64,000 nucleotides of DNA from Gammaproteobacteria bacterium UBA7803 (GCA_002480525.1 DLCH01000006.1:117942-181941), one strand, 5' to 3'; positions 49,873-61,279 are shown, counted from the first letter of the stretch. The notes: a model not told the origin generated them from the letters alone. Translations and numbers: made by a program.

Positions 49873-50942
49873 GGCGGCAGCGCGACCTGGAGCTCGTCGG
49901 GCCAGGCCCGCGCCGCGTCGAGCCGCACGTACACCATGCCCGGCAGGCCGGTCTTGACCTGGTCGAGGTACTGGTCGAGCAGCGTGGGATCGATGCTCGC
50001 CTTGATCCGGAACATCAGCTTTTCACGCTCGTCGGCGGTCTCGACGGTCTTCGGCGTGAACTGGGCGACATCGGCCACGTAGGACACGCTGGCCGGAATC
50101 ACGAACTCGGGCGCGGCATCCAGCACGATGCGCGCCTCGGCGCCGAGGGCGATGCGGCCCGCCTGCGCCGTCGGCAGGAAGAACGTCATGTACACGTGCC
50201 CGAGATCCACCAGATTCAGCACCGCCGCGCCGGCGGCGACCACCTCGCCGGGCTGAGCGACCCGATACTGCACCCGGCCGTCCCTGGGCGAACGCAGCAC
50301 GCAGTCGTCGATGTCCGCGGCGATCCGCTCCACCGTGGCCGCCGCCGCAGCGGCAGCGGCCTCGGCGGCCACCACCTCGGAGCGGGCGAAGCCGAGCGCG
50401 GCCTGGGCCGCCGCGACCTGGGCCTCGGCCGCGCTGACCGCCGCCCGGGCGCCTTCGAAACGGGCGACCGCCTCGTCGAGGTTCTGCTGGGACGTGGTGC
50501 CTTTCTCCGCCATTTCCCGGGTGCGCGACAGCGTCTTGGCGGCGGCATCCCGTTCCGCTTCGCGCTGACGTACCACCGCCCGGGCCGCGGCGACCTCGGC
50601 CTCGCGCTGCTGCACCTGGCTGCGGGCGGTCTCCACGCCGATGGCCGCACGCCGGCGCTGCGCCTCGGCTTCCCGGTACTGGGCGTCGAGATTGGCGGTA
50701 TCGAGGCGCGCCAGCACGTCGCCGGCCCGCACCAGGTCCCCCTCCTCCACCAGTACGGCCGCGACCCGGCCCGGAGTCCTCGCGGCCACGTCGATCTCCA
50801 CGGCCTCGATGCGGCCGTTGCTCGCGGCGAACCCGTCCGGCAGCGGCTCCGGCTGAACGGCGCGCCAGGCCAGCACGGCCGCCGCCACGGCCAGCGCGGC
50901 GACGGCCGCGCCGAACCAGCGCCCCCGGCTCAGTCCGGCCAT
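49869..50942 (-). CDS. yhiI: HlyD-family membrane fusion protein
   Basis: 357 residues with an N-terminal membrane anchor (about 10-28), lipoyl half-motif (RTPGRVAAVLVEEGDLVRAGDVLARLD, split: positions about 55-80), a long Ala/Glu-rich coiled-coil hairpin (about 85-215) and a beta-barrel end. It should connect the inner-membrane RbbA/YhhJ exporter to an outer-membrane channel such as TolC. No such channel gene is nearby. Ten bases separate it from the hypothetical gene upstream. Confidence 0.88.
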   Translation of the reverse strand: MAGLSRGRWFGAAVAALAVAAAVLAWRAVQPEPLPDGFAASNGRIEAVEIDVAARTPGRVAAVLVEEGDLVRAGDVLARLDTANLDAQYREAEAQRRRAAIGVETARSQVQQREAEVAAARAVVRQREAERDAAAKTLSRTREMAEKGTTSQQNLDEAVARFEGARAAVSAAEAQVAAAQAALGFARSEVVAAEAAAAAAAATVERIAADIDDCVLRSPRDGRVQYRVAQPGEVVAAGAAVLNLVDLGHVYMTFFLPTAQAGRIALGAEARIVLDAAPEFVIPASVSYVADVAQFTPKTVETADEREKLMFRIKASIDPTLLDQYLDQVKTGLPGMVYVRLDAARAWPDELQVALPP

Positions 50943-50952
50943 GCGTCACGCC

Positions 50953-51540
50953 TCACGTCATCACCTCCGCCGCCTCGCGCCGGTCGGCCGCCCCGTCCGC
51001 CGGCACCGGCGGATAACCGCGCTCGCGGCGCAGCTCGTTGACCACCCGCATGAAGTCCCGGTAGAACGCGGGCCGCAGAAACGACGTCGCCACGAAGCGG
51101 ACCTCCGGCAGGTCGATCGCCCGCAGGAAGTGCCGCACCCCGAGGGCGAAGCGAAGGCGGTGGCCCTCGGCGTCCAGGATGTAGCCCTGCTCGAACTGAT
51201 AGTGGACGTTGTCGAGGTGGGCGAGGATGCGGGTCATGTGGCCGTTGAAGATCACCCGCTCGTCGCCGGTCAGGGTCAGCAGCTTGTCCGGGTTCCAGCC
51301 GAGCCTGGGATCGTCGCTCACCTTGGCCAGCACCCGGGCCACCGCCTCGGAAGACATCAGCGGGGCATTCAGATCCATGGTCATCCGCGAGCGTTCCTGG
51401 AACGTCTGGGCGATGGCGAGCCGCCGGCTCTCGTCCATGGACCGCGTGTTCTGACGGATCTGCACCGACAGGTACACCAGGGTCAGAACGACACCGGCGG
51501 CGGCCAGCTCGGCCAGCGCGCCGACCGCGTCCCAGTTCAC
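50953..51540 (-). CDS. Membrane-anchored hypothetical protein
   Basis: 195 residues from GTG 51540, giving the N-terminus (V)NWDAVGALAELAAAGVVLTLVYLSVQIRQNTR, written here as one helix of about 22 residues plus the start of a soluble domain. MNWDAIGA-like starts recur in a family of single-helix proteins of unknown role, which favours GTG 51540 over GTG 51552. The soluble part is alpha-helical. The start is one base downstream of the amidohydrolase stop, so it is in the same operon. Confidence 0.65.
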   Translation of the reverse strand: MNWDAVGALAELAAAGVVLTLVYLSVQIRQNTRSMDESRRLAIAQTFQERSRMTMDLNAPLMSSEAVARVLAKVSDDPRLGWNPDKLLTLTGDERVIFNGHMTRILAHLDNVHYQFEQGYILDAEGHRLRFALGVRHFLRAIDLPEVRFVATSFLRPAFYRDFMRVVNELRRERGYPPVPADGAADRREAAEVMT

Positions 51541-51541
51541 G

Positions 51542-53302
<1,761 letters not shown>

Positions 53303-53396
53303 GTGCGTGATCCTGGCTGAAGCTGACGATTGAAATTTCCGATGCAGAACAGGACAGCCTCGCCGGCGGCATTCATCCGGCACGGCTGCCCGATCC

Positions 53397-54821
53397 TCAG
53401 ACCCCGAGCGGGCGCCGCCGCACGAACATGGTCTGGGGCACGGTGAACTCGAGCAGTCCGTCCTGACCGCCCTCCGAGCCGAGCCCGGACTGCTTGTGCC
53501 CGCCGAAGCTGGCCAGCGGCGACAGGTGCTGGGTCTCGTTGATCCAGACGGTGCCCGCCTGGAGACGTCGGCCGAGGGCTTCCGCCCGCTCGACGTCCGC
53601 GCTCCACACCGACGCCCCGAGACCGTAGTCGCTGGCGTTGGCCCGCGCCACCACGTCCTCCTCGGAGGCGAAGCGCAGCAGCGGCAGCACCGGCCCGAAC
53701 TGCTCCTCCTGAACGATGCGGGCATCCTCCGGCGGATTGTCGAGAATCGTGATGGGCACGAAGTAGCCCGGCAGATCCGACGGCTCGCCGCCCATCACGA
53801 ACGGGTAGCCGTTGGCGCGGGCATCCTCGATCAGCGCCAGCACCCGCTGGTACTGGGCCTCGTTCTGCACGGGACCGACCTGGGTGCCCTGCTCGGCGCC
53901 GTCGCCCATCTTCACGGTCTTCGCGTACTCGACCAGGGCTGCCTTCAGCGGCTCGTAGACGTCCTCGTGCACGTACATGCGCTTGGAGGCGATGCAGATC
54001 TGCCCGGCATTCCGGAACGCCGCCCAGAAGAGCTGCTCGGCCACCGCCTCGACGTCCACGTCCGGCAGCACGATGGCGGCGTCGTTGCCGCCGAGCTCCA
54101 GGGTCACCCGCTTGAGCGTCGGCGCGGCGCTCGCCATGACCTTGCGGCCGGTCTCCGTCGAGCCCGTGAAGCTGACCTTGTCGATGCCATCGTGGCCGGT
54201 CAGCCACGGGCCGAGCCGGTCGCTGCCGGACACCACGTTGAGCACGCCGGGCGGCAGCAGGTCGCGGAACAGCTCGCCCACGCGCAGCGTGGTCAGCGGC
54301 GTGGTCGGCGCCGGCTTCAGCACGATGGTGCAGCCGGCCAGCAGCGCCGGCGCGACCTTGAACATGGCCAGCAGAATCGGGAAGTTCCACGGCACGATGG
54401 CGGCCACCACGCCCACCGGCAGATGCCGGGTGACCGCCAGCCGCTCCTCGGAGTCCTCGGAGACATGCTCGGGAATGTCCAGCTTGGTGGTCTCCGCCAG
54501 CCAGTGCGCGCCACCGAGCACGTCGGCCTGGGCGTCGGCGTGGGGCTTGCCCTGCTCCATGGTGAGCAGCCGCATCAGCTCGTCGACGTTCTGCGCCAGC
54601 GCACCGGCGAGAGCGCCCAGCGCCGCCCGGCGCTCCTCGATCGGCGTGGCGGCCCAGCCCGGTGCTGCGCGCCGGGCTGCGGCCACGGCGGCATCCAGCT
54701 CCTCCCGGGTGCAGTCTGGCGCCTGGGCGAAGGCCTCCCCGGAGGCCGGGTTCACCACCGCGAACTGCTCGCAGCCCGGCTCCGCCCGGCCGTCGATGGT
54801 CATCGTGAAGTCGAGATTCAT
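53397..54821 (-). CDS. NAD(P)-dependent aldehyde dehydrogenase
   Basis: 474-residue aldehyde dehydrogenase superfamily enzyme. The N-terminal half holds the cofactor fold with PWNFPILLAMFKVAPALLAG and FTGSTETGRKV; the general-base Glu is in VTLELGGNDA and the nucleophilic Cys in FRNAGQICIASKR. C-terminal EEQFGPVLPLLRF and GGHKQSGLGSEGG are typical. Soluble. It is followed by the amidohydrolase after 94 bases and preceded by an SDR gene 34 bases away. It probably oxidises an aldehyde to an acid in the same pathway. Confidence 0.93.
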   Translation of the reverse strand: MNLDFTMTIDGRAEPGCEQFAVVNPASGEAFAQAPDCTREELDAAVAAARRAAPGWAATPIEERRAALGALAGALAQNVDELMRLLTMEQGKPHADAQADVLGGAHWLAETTKLDIPEHVSEDSEERLAVTRHLPVGVVAAIVPWNFPILLAMFKVAPALLAGCTIVLKPAPTTPLTTLRVGELFRDLLPPGVLNVVSGSDRLGPWLTGHDGIDKVSFTGSTETGRKVMASAAPTLKRVTLELGGNDAAIVLPDVDVEAVAEQLFWAAFRNAGQICIASKRMYVHEDVYEPLKAALVEYAKTVKMGDGAEQGTQVGPVQNEAQYQRVLALIEDARANGYPFVMGGEPSDLPGYFVPITILDNPPEDARIVQEEQFGPVLPLLRFASEEDVVARANASDYGLGASVWSADVERAEALGRRLQAGTVWINETQHLSPLASFGGHKQSGLGSEGGQDGLLEFTVPQTMFVRRRPLGV

Positions 54822-54855
54822 GGTCGTTCCTGCTTTGCTTGGAATGAATCGAGTG

Positions 54856-55692
54856 TCACAGCACGTAGCCCTCGCCGGACGCCCGCACCGTGATCTCGGC
54901 GATGGACACGCCCCAGGGCTGGTTGATGGCGTAGACGATCTGGTCGGTCAGGCTCTCCGGGTCGAGGGCGAAGTAACCGATGTCGTCCCGGTCGAGTTCC
55001 CGGGCCGGAAGCTGGCCGGCGAGCAGCGCTTCGAACCGCGCAGCCATGTCCGCCGTGTTGTGCCCGGTGATGCCCAGCGTCGCCTCGGGATTGACGATGC
55101 CGCCCGCCAGATTGGTGGCGGGCACGCCGGTGGGCCGCACCGTCGTCACCTTGATGCGGCCCTGGCTCTCCACCCGCAGCGACTCGGACAGGAAGTTCAC
55201 GGCCGCCTTGGTGGCGCCGTACACGCCGGCGCCGGCCACCGGGAAGTTGCCGTAGATCGACGACAGGTTCACCACGTGGCCGCGGCCCTGGGAGAGCATC
55301 TGATCGTGCACCGCGACGATGCCGTGCAGCACGCCCTTGATGTTGACGTCGATGCACCGCGCCCAGGCGTCCATGGCCGCCTCGTGGTCCCGGTAGAACG
55401 CCAGCGGCATGGTGCCGGCGTTGTTGACCATGACGTCGATGGCGCCGAAGCGGTCCACCGCGCCGGCGGCCAGCGCCCGCATGTCGTCGAGCCGGGTGAC
55501 GTCGGCCCGCTGAAACATGGCCTGGTGGCCGGCGGCGCGGATGGTCTCCGCGGTGGCCGCCGCCTGCGCCTCGTCGACGTCGGCGCAGACCACCCGGGCG
55601 CCAAGCGCCCCGCACTTCTGGCTGATCAGCCGGCCGAAGCCGCTGCCGGCGCCGGTGACGATCACCACGCGATCGTAGATGGGTTCGGACAT
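54856..55692 (-). CDS. Short-chain dehydrogenase/reductase
   Basis: 278-residue SDR. The cofactor motif TGAGSGFG follows MSEPIYDRVVIV, NNAG is present, and the catalytic residues are in NLSSIYG (Ser) and YGATK (Tyr, Lys). Asp in CADVD after the second strand favours NAD. The start at 55692 is chosen; the enormous open frame upstream is an antisense artefact of the acyl-CoA dehydrogenase gene. First gene of a minus-strand series continuing into the aldehyde dehydrogenase and possibly to the ABC exporter. Confidence 0.92.
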   Translation of the reverse strand: MSEPIYDRVVIVTGAGSGFGRLISQKCGALGARVVCADVDEAQAAATAETIRAAGHQAMFQRADVTRLDDMRALAAGAVDRFGAIDVMVNNAGTMPLAFYRDHEAAMDAWARCIDVNIKGVLHGIVAVHDQMLSQGRGHVVNLSSIYGNFPVAGAGVYGATKAAVNFLSESLRVESQGRIKVTTVRPTGVPATNLAGGIVNPEATLGITGHNTADMAARFEALLAGQLPARELDRDDIGYFALDPESLTDQIVYAINQPWGVSIAEITVRASGEGYVL

Positions 55693-55836
55693 GAGGTTCC
55701 CCACTGCTCTCCGGCCTTCAATGATCGCCCGAACGGGGGCCCGGTGACACCCTGCCGGGGCCGTGGTTTCCCCGGGTTCCCCCGGCCACCCGGTTGCTGG
55801 TTTGATGGCGTGCCGTCCGACGCGAGGAGGTGCCGC

Positions 55837-57486
55837 ATGGCCTACAACCCGAGAACCGAGCTCGCCACCCATACCGTGACCAACCAGCCGCCGCCGCTGG
55901 AGGACGTGAACCTCTACGCCACCGACCGGGCGCTGCAGGATGCCGTCCGGCGCGCCGGAGGCGGCAGCCATGGGGCCCGCCTCGACGCCTTCGGCCGGCG
56001 CTGCGGCGAGGCCCGCACCCAGACCTGGTCGCGCCAGGCCAACGAGAACCCGCCGCGGCTGCGACCCTTCGACCGGTTCGGCCAGCGCATCGACGAGGCC
56101 GAGTTCCATCCGGCCTACCACGAGCTCATGGCCCTCGGCCTCGACGGCGGCGTATCCGCCGCCGCCTGGACGGCCCCCGAAGCCGGCCACGTGCTGCACG
56201 CCGGGCTGATGTTCCTGATGAACCAGGCCGATGCCGGCGTCACCTGCCCCATGTCCATGACCTACGCCTGCGTGCCGACCCTGCGCGCCGCGCCGGAGCT
56301 GGCCGCCGAATGGGAGCCCCGGGTCACCGCCGCCCGCTACGACGAGCGTTCGATACCCGCTGCCGGCAAGCACGGCGTCACCCTCGGCATGGCCATGACC
56401 GAGAAACAGGGCGGCTCCGACGTGCGCGCCAACACCACCCGGGCCGAGGCCGCCGACGGCGCGGTGCGGCTGGTGGGCCACAAGTGGTTCTGCTCGGCGC
56501 CCATGAGCGATGCCTTTCTGACGCTGGCCTACGGCGACAACGGCCTCACCTGCTACTTCGTGCCCCGCTGGCTGCCCGACGGCGAGCGCAACACCATCCA
56601 GGTGATGCGCCTGAAGGACAAGCTCGGCGACCGCTCCAATGCCTCCTCCGAGATCGAATACCACCATGCCTGGGCCTGGCAGGTGGGCGAGGCCGGCCGC
56701 GGCGTGCGCACCATCATCGCGATGGTCCAGCACACCCGGCTCGACTGCCTGCTCGGCTCCGCCGCCGGCATGCGGCAGGCGCTGGCCCAGGCGCTCTGGC
56801 ACACCGGCCACCGCACCGCCTTTCAGCGCCGGCTGCGGGACCAGCCGGCCATGCAGGCGGTGCTCGCCGACCTGGTGCTCGACAGCGAGGCCGCCACCGC
56901 CCTGGCGTTCCGGGTCGCCGCCAGTTTCGACCGGGCGGCAGAGGACCCGCAGCAGGCGGCCTACATGCGCCTCGCCACCGCGGTGGGCAAGTACTGGGTG
57001 TGCAAACGCCAGCCCGGCTTCGTCTACGAGGCGCTGGAATGCCTCGGCGGCGCCGGCTACGTGGAGGAAGGGCCCATGCCGCGGCTGTTCCGGCAGTCGC
57101 CGCTGAACGCGATCTGGGAAGGCTCCGGCAACGTCATCGCGCTGGACGTCCTGCGCGCCTGCGCCCGGGAGCCCGAGAGCCTGGAAGCGGTGCGGGCGGA
57201 GCTGGCGGCGCCGGCGGGCCGCAACCCGCACTACGACGCCCACCTGCGCAGTCTGGAGCGCTGGCTGACGGAGGAGCGCCCCCACGAGGGCACGGCGCGG
57301 GCACTGACGGAATCCCTCGGCCTGGGACTCCAGGCTGCGGCCCTGGCGGCAGGCGCGCCGGAGTTCGTGTTCGACGGCTTCTGCGCCGCCCGGCTCGACC
57401 CGGAGACCCGCGCCTTCGCCTACGGCGCCGGCCGGGCCCCGGTCGACATCCGGGCGCTGATCGAGCGGGCCTACCCGGCGGCGTAG
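55837..57486 (+). CDS. AidB-like acyl-CoA dehydrogenase
   Basis: 549-residue FAD protein of the AidB/isovaleryl-CoA dehydrogenase-like branch. GAGGAGG precedes the ATG by 6 bases. Features: GMAMTEKQGGSDVRANTT (FAD/substrate loop), GHKWFCSAPMSDAFL, LGDRSNASSEIEY, YEALECLGGAGYVEEGPMPRLFRQSPLNAIWEGSGNV (quoted as separate known motifs ECLGG and IWEGSGN). These are AidB hallmarks. E. coli AidB binds DNA and is linked to alkylation protection, but most relatives are uncharacterised. It is divergent from the SDR and overlaps the convergent hemolysin-III gene by 16 bases. Confidence 0.88.
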   Translation: MAYNPRTELATHTVTNQPPPLEDVNLYATDRALQDAVRRAGGGSHGARLDAFGRRCGEARTQTWSRQANENPPRLRPFDRFGQRIDEAEFHPAYHELMALGLDGGVSAAAWTAPEAGHVLHAGLMFLMNQADAGVTCPMSMTYACVPTLRAAPELAAEWEPRVTAARYDERSIPAAGKHGVTLGMAMTEKQGGSDVRANTTRAEAADGAVRLVGHKWFCSAPMSDAFLTLAYGDNGLTCYFVPRWLPDGERNTIQVMRLKDKLGDRSNASSEIEYHHAWAWQVGEAGRGVRTIIAMVQHTRLDCLLGSAAGMRQALAQALWHTGHRTAFQRRLRDQPAMQAVLADLVLDSEAATALAFRVAASFDRAAEDPQQAAYMRLATAVGKYWVCKRQPGFVYEALECLGGAGYVEEGPMPRLFRQSPLNAIWEGSGNVIALDVLRACAREPESLEAVRAELAAPAGRNPHYDAHLRSLERWLTEERPHEGTARALTESLGLGLQAAALAAGAPEFVFDGFCAARLDPETRAFAYGAGRAPVDIRALIERAYPAA

Positions 57487-58181
57487 CCGAGCACCGCCAC
57501 CAGGTGGCAGGCGGTGCCGGCGAGCACGAACAGGTGCCAGCCGAAGTGGGCGTAGCGGATGCGGTCGTCCAGCACGAACAGGGCGACGCCGGCCGTGTAG
57601 GCCAGCCCGCCCGCCAGCAGCCAGACGAACCCGGCGGTCGGCAGCGCGGTGAACAGCGGCTCCGCGGCCAGCACCACCAGCCAGCCCATGGCCAGGTACA
57701 GCGCCGTGGACCAGATCGGCCGGCGGTTGCCCGGCAGCGCCTTGAGCACCACCCCGGTCACAGCCAGCGCCCAGACCAGGGCCACCATCGGCCAGCCCCA
57801 CTGCTCGCGGAACACGCCCAGCGCGAAGGGCGTGTAGGTTCCGGCGATCAACAGATAGATGGCGCAGTGATCGAGGGTGCGGAACACCGCCTTGGCGCGG
57901 CCGGCGGCGCGACGGCCCGGCGCTTCCGCCGGCCGCCGGGCGGCCAGACCCGACTCCGCCCCGCCCGGCATCGCGTGATACAGCGTCGACGCCAGGTACA
58001 TCAGCAGCATGGTGACGCCGAACACCACCACGCCGAACACCTCGGTCGCCGCGCCGCCGCCCGCGACGGCGTCGACGATCAGCACCGGAATCGCCGCCAC
58101 GGCCAGCACGGCCCCGGCGCCGTGGCTCACGGCGTTGGCGATCTCTTCTCCCACGGACTGCAGTCGGCCGTGATCCGTCAT
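57471..58181 (-). CDS. trhA: Hemolysin III / TrhA family membrane protein
   Basis: 236-residue, seven-helix membrane protein of the PAQR/hemolysin III family. Conserved histidines: NAVSHGAGAVLAV (TM1), STLYHAMPG (TM2), LDHCAIYLLIAGTYTPF (TM3) and GWHLFVLAGTACHLVAV (TM7). E. coli TrhA is reported to affect membrane-energy homeostasis. The insertion GGAESGLAARRPAEAPGRRA after the TM2 motif is longer than usual. It converges on the AidB-like gene. Confidence 0.9.
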   Translation of the reverse strand: MTDHGRLQSVGEEIANAVSHGAGAVLAVAAIPVLIVDAVAGGGAATEVFGVVVFGVTMLLMYLASTLYHAMPGGAESGLAARRPAEAPGRRAAGRAKAVFRTLDHCAIYLLIAGTYTPFALGVFREQWGWPMVALVWALAVTGVVLKALPGNRRPIWSTALYLAMGWLVVLAAEPLFTALPTAGFVWLLAGGLAYTAGVALFVLDDRIRYAHFGWHLFVLAGTACHLVAVLGYAAG

Positions 58182-58218
58182 GTCGTTCCTCGCAGCCGAA
58201 GGGGCGAGGCCCGTCCGG

Positions 58219-58908
58219 TCAGGTGCATTTGGAGTCTCCGCAGTTCAAGCAGGTCAGGCAGCCGTCGAGCAGAACCCGCGCACGGGTGTGGCACTTCATG
58301 CACAGCTCGGCGCCCGCCGGAAACCCGCTGCCGGACGGCCCGTCGGACCCGCCCCGGGCACCCTCGCCCGGCGCCGCCTCGACTGCCGCCCGCTTCTCCG
58401 CCAGGTAGGCCTGGCGGTGCGGGTCGTCATCCTGCGCCAGCATGCCGAGCCCTGCAAGGTGACGTTCGATGATTTCGCCGATCTCCGCCACCAGCGACGG
58501 CATGAACCGGCCGCCGGACTTGAAGTAGCCGCCCCTGGGATCGAACACGCTGCGCAGCTCCTCCACCAGGAAGGTGCAGTCGCCGCCCTTGCGGAACACC
58601 GCCGAGACGATCCGGGTGAGCGCGACGATCCACTGGAAGTGGTCCATGTTCTTGGAGTTGATGAAGATCTCGAAGGGCCGCCGCGACTCGTGGGGCGTGC
58701 CGGCGTTCAGCACCACGTCGTTGATGGTGACGTACAGGGCGTGCTCAGACAGCGGCGTCCTGATCTTGTAGGTCTGCCCCCCCAGCAGCTCGGGGCGCGC
58801 CAGGCGCTCGTGCATCTGCTCGAGCTCGGGCGCCGCCTCGGCGGGGGGTGCGGACTCGTCCGAAAGGACGCGGAAGTCGACGATGCGACCGGGGATCTCG
58901 ATGGTCAT
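58219..58908 (-). CDS. TSCPD-domain subunit of B12-dependent ribonucleotide reductase
   Basis: 229 residues. The TSCPD-type core (RPFEIFINSKNMDHFQW, ALTRIVSAVFRKGGD, EELRSVFDPRGGYF) is normally the C-terminal domain of long NrdJ/NrdZ proteins. The C-terminus is a zinc ribbon, CMKC and CLTCLNCGDSKC, that carries the redox cysteines for regenerating the active site. Coded 26 bases after nrdJ on the same strand, so the enzyme is split in two chains here. Confidence 0.85.
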   Translation of the reverse strand: MTIEIPGRIVDFRVLSDESAPPAEAAPELEQMHERLARPELLGGQTYKIRTPLSEHALYVTINDVVLNAGTPHESRRPFEIFINSKNMDHFQWIVALTRIVSAVFRKGGDCTFLVEELRSVFDPRGGYFKSGGRFMPSLVAEIGEIIERHLAGLGMLAQDDDPHRQAYLAEKRAAVEAAPGEGARGGSDGPSGSGFPAGAELCMKCHTRARVLLDGCLTCLNCGDSKCT

Positions 58909-58934
58909 GATGTGGTCTCCTGTCGGCCCCGGGC

Positions 58935-61109
58935 TCAGCCGAGCCGCCCGTAGTAGCCTTCCTTGAGCGCGTCGAACAGATTCGCCGCGGTATGGGTCTC
59001 GCCGTCGTAGACGACTTCCTCGTCACCCCGGACGTCCACGCTGCTGCCGTCCTCCAGCACGAAGCGGTACACCGTCGCGGCCAGGTCCGACGCCCGCACC
59101 AGCACGCCCTGGAACGCCTCGGGATTGAAGCGGAACGTGGTGCAGCCCTTGAGGCCCTGCCGGTAGGCGGAGACGTAGAGGTCCGCGAAGTCCTCGAACG
59201 GGTAGTCGCTGGGCACGTTGGCCGTCTTCGAGATGCTCGAGTCGACCCAGCGCTGAGCCGCCGCCTGCACGGCGATGTGTTCCTCCGGGGTGATCTCGTC
59301 GGCGGTGGCGAAACACGCCGGCAGACGATGGGCCGGGTCGTCGGCGTCGGGCGCCGCCAGCGGGTCGACGGCCTCCCGGTAGACCAGCAGCTCCAGCGAG
59401 CACACCTCGACCCGCTCCTTGGTGCGCCGGCCCGGCGCGATGAGGTTGCGGAAATAGCGGTGCCCGAAGCTCGGCTCGATGCCGTTGCTGGCATTGTTGC
59501 CGACGGACAGGGCGATGGTGCCCGTGGGCGCGATCGAGCTGTGATGGGTGAAGCGCGCGCCGACCTCGGCGAGCTGCGCCACCAGCTCGGGCGCCACCTC
59601 CGCCAGCCGCTGCATGTAACGGCTGTAGCGCGCGTGCAGCACCCGGCCGGGCACCTCGTCCCCCACCCGGTAACCGTCGGCGGCCAGTTCCGGCCGCCGC
59701 GCCAGCATCGCCGCCGTGATCTCGAAGCGCTCGTTCATGATCGGCGCGGGCCCCTTCTCCTCGGCCAGGTCCAGGGCCGCCTGCCAGCCGGCGACGGCCA
59801 GCTCGCGGCTGAGCCGTTCGGTGAACGCCACCGAGGCCGGCGAGCCGTACCGCATCCCGAGCATGGCCAGGGCGGAACCGAGACCGAAGAAGCCCATGCC
59901 GTGGCGGCGCTTGCGCGCGAGTTCCAGGCGCTGCTCGGCCAGCGGCAGGCCGTTGATCTCGACCACGTTGTCGAGCATGCGGGTGAACACCGCCACCACC
60001 TCGCGGAACGCCTCCCAGTCGAACCCGGCGCCGTCCGTGCAGGGGGCCGTCACGAACCGGGTCACGTCGATGGACCCGAGCAGACAGGCGCCATGGGGCG
60101 GCAGCGGCTGCTCGCCGCACGGATTGGTGGCGCGGATGTCCTCGCAGAACCAGTTGTTGTTCAGCTCGTTCACCCGGTCGATCAGGATGAACCCCGGCTC
60201 GGCGTAGTCGTAGGCAGCGCGCATCACCTCGTCCCAGATCTCCCGGGCCGGCAGGCGCCGGTGAACCCGGCAGGCGACCCGGCCGTCCTGGCGGGTCAGA
60301 TAGTCGTCGGCCACCGGCCAGTGACGCCAGACCACCTGGGCCGGATCGGCCACGTCGACACCGGCCGCGGCGGCTTCCCGGGCGGTGAGCGGAAACGCCA
60401 GCCCCCACTCGCCGTCGGCCTCCAGCGCGGCCATGAACTCGTCGCTGACCAGCAGCGACAGATTGAACTGCCGCAGCCGGCCGTCCTCCCGCTTGGCGGC
60501 GATGAACTCGAGCACGTCCGGATGGCCGATGTCGAAGGTGGCCATCTGGGCGCCACGCCGGCCGCCGGCGGAGGACACGGTGAAGCACATCCGGTCGAAC
60601 ACGTCCATGAACGACAGCGGACCGGACGTATGCGCGCCGGCGCCGCTGACGAAGGCGCCCCGCGGCCGCAGGGTCGAGAACTCGTAGCCGACGCCGCAGC
60701 CGGCTTTGAGGGTCAGGCCGGCCTCGTGCACCCGGCCGAGGATGGCGTCCAGGGAGTCGCCGACGGTGCCCGCCACCGTGCAGTTGATGGTGGACGTCGA
60801 CGGCTTGTGGGCCTCGGCGCCGGCATTGGCCAGGATGCGTCCCGCGGGGATCGCGCCGTGGCGCAGCGCCCAGAGGAAGCGGGCTTCCCAGAGCCTGCGG
60901 GCTTCGCCCTCCGCCTCCACCGCGGCCAGCGCGCGGGCGACCCTGGCGAGGCTCGCGTCCGGATCATCGTCCACCGCCGTGCCGTCGGCGGCCCGCAGCT
61001 GATACTTCTGGGCCCAGATGTCCCGGCTGGTCGCCTGCAGCGGCAAGGCCGGCTCGAGGGGGACCCTGGCCGCTTCCGGAGCGGCCGCGGGGTGAGGCGC
61101 GAAATTCAT
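58935..61109 (-). CDS. nrdJ: Adenosylcobalamin-dependent ribonucleotide reductase, class II
   Basis: 724 residues. This catalytic subunit reduces ribonucleotides to deoxyribonucleotides using B12 radical chemistry, so the cell needs cobalamin. Active-site Cys in STINCTVAGT, GCGVGYEFSTLRP, the radical-site segment NPCGEQPLPPHGACLLGSID (N, C, E) and APTGTIALSVGNNASNG are class II marks. The C-terminal redox domain is supplied by the adjacent TSCPD protein. I see no cobalamin riboswitch in the 5' leader, but an AT-rich NrdR-like box lies 7-22 bases upstream of the ATG. Confidence 0.93.
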   Translation of the reverse strand: MNFAPHPAAAPEAARVPLEPALPLQATSRDIWAQKYQLRAADGTAVDDDPDASLARVARALAAVEAEGEARRLWEARFLWALRHGAIPAGRILANAGAEAHKPSTSTINCTVAGTVGDSLDAILGRVHEAGLTLKAGCGVGYEFSTLRPRGAFVSGAGAHTSGPLSFMDVFDRMCFTVSSAGGRRGAQMATFDIGHPDVLEFIAAKREDGRLRQFNLSLLVSDEFMAALEADGEWGLAFPLTAREAAAAGVDVADPAQVVWRHWPVADDYLTRQDGRVACRVHRRLPAREIWDEVMRAAYDYAEPGFILIDRVNELNNNWFCEDIRATNPCGEQPLPPHGACLLGSIDVTRFVTAPCTDGAGFDWEAFREVVAVFTRMLDNVVEINGLPLAEQRLELARKRRHGMGFFGLGSALAMLGMRYGSPASVAFTERLSRELAVAGWQAALDLAEEKGPAPIMNERFEITAAMLARRPELAADGYRVGDEVPGRVLHARYSRYMQRLAEVAPELVAQLAEVGARFTHHSSIAPTGTIALSVGNNASNGIEPSFGHRYFRNLIAPGRRTKERVEVCSLELLVYREAVDPLAAPDADDPAHRLPACFATADEITPEEHIAVQAAAQRWVDSSISKTANVPSDYPFEDFADLYVSAYRQGLKGCTTFRFNPEAFQGVLVRASDLAATVYRFVLEDGSSVDVRGDEEVVYDGETHTAANLFDALKEGYYGRLG

Positions 61110-61115
61110 GCAGAA

Positions 61116-61131
61116 ATCCCATATATTGCGG
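61116..61131 (-). promoter_or_regulatory. Possible NrdR box or -10 element before nrdJ
   Basis: The minus-strand 16-mer 61131-61116 contains CAATATATGG, matching 11 of 16 positions of the NrdR box consensus acaCAATATATTGtgt. Only one box is evident; NrdR usually needs two. It could equally be a promoter -10. Confidence 0.3.
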
Positions 61132-61279
61132 TTCGGCGGATCAGACTACGCAAAATGTGGGGTTCGCCATTGATGCCGATCAAAGCAGGCCGCCGCCGCG
61201 GCCGCCGCCTCGTCGAGCCCGAATCCGGGGTCCCTCGACGGCGTGCGACCACCGCGGCCCGGCCGACCCAGGGGGACCC

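Noticed and set aside
55693..57801. Minus-strand frame continuous with the SDR gene (981 codons)
   Set aside because: The part beyond the SDR ATG (55692) is antisense to the AidB-like gene and shows no conserved motifs.
61110..61279. Cobalamin riboswitch before nrdJ
   Set aside because: The leader is too short and I find no B12-box-like sequence or multi-stem architecture.
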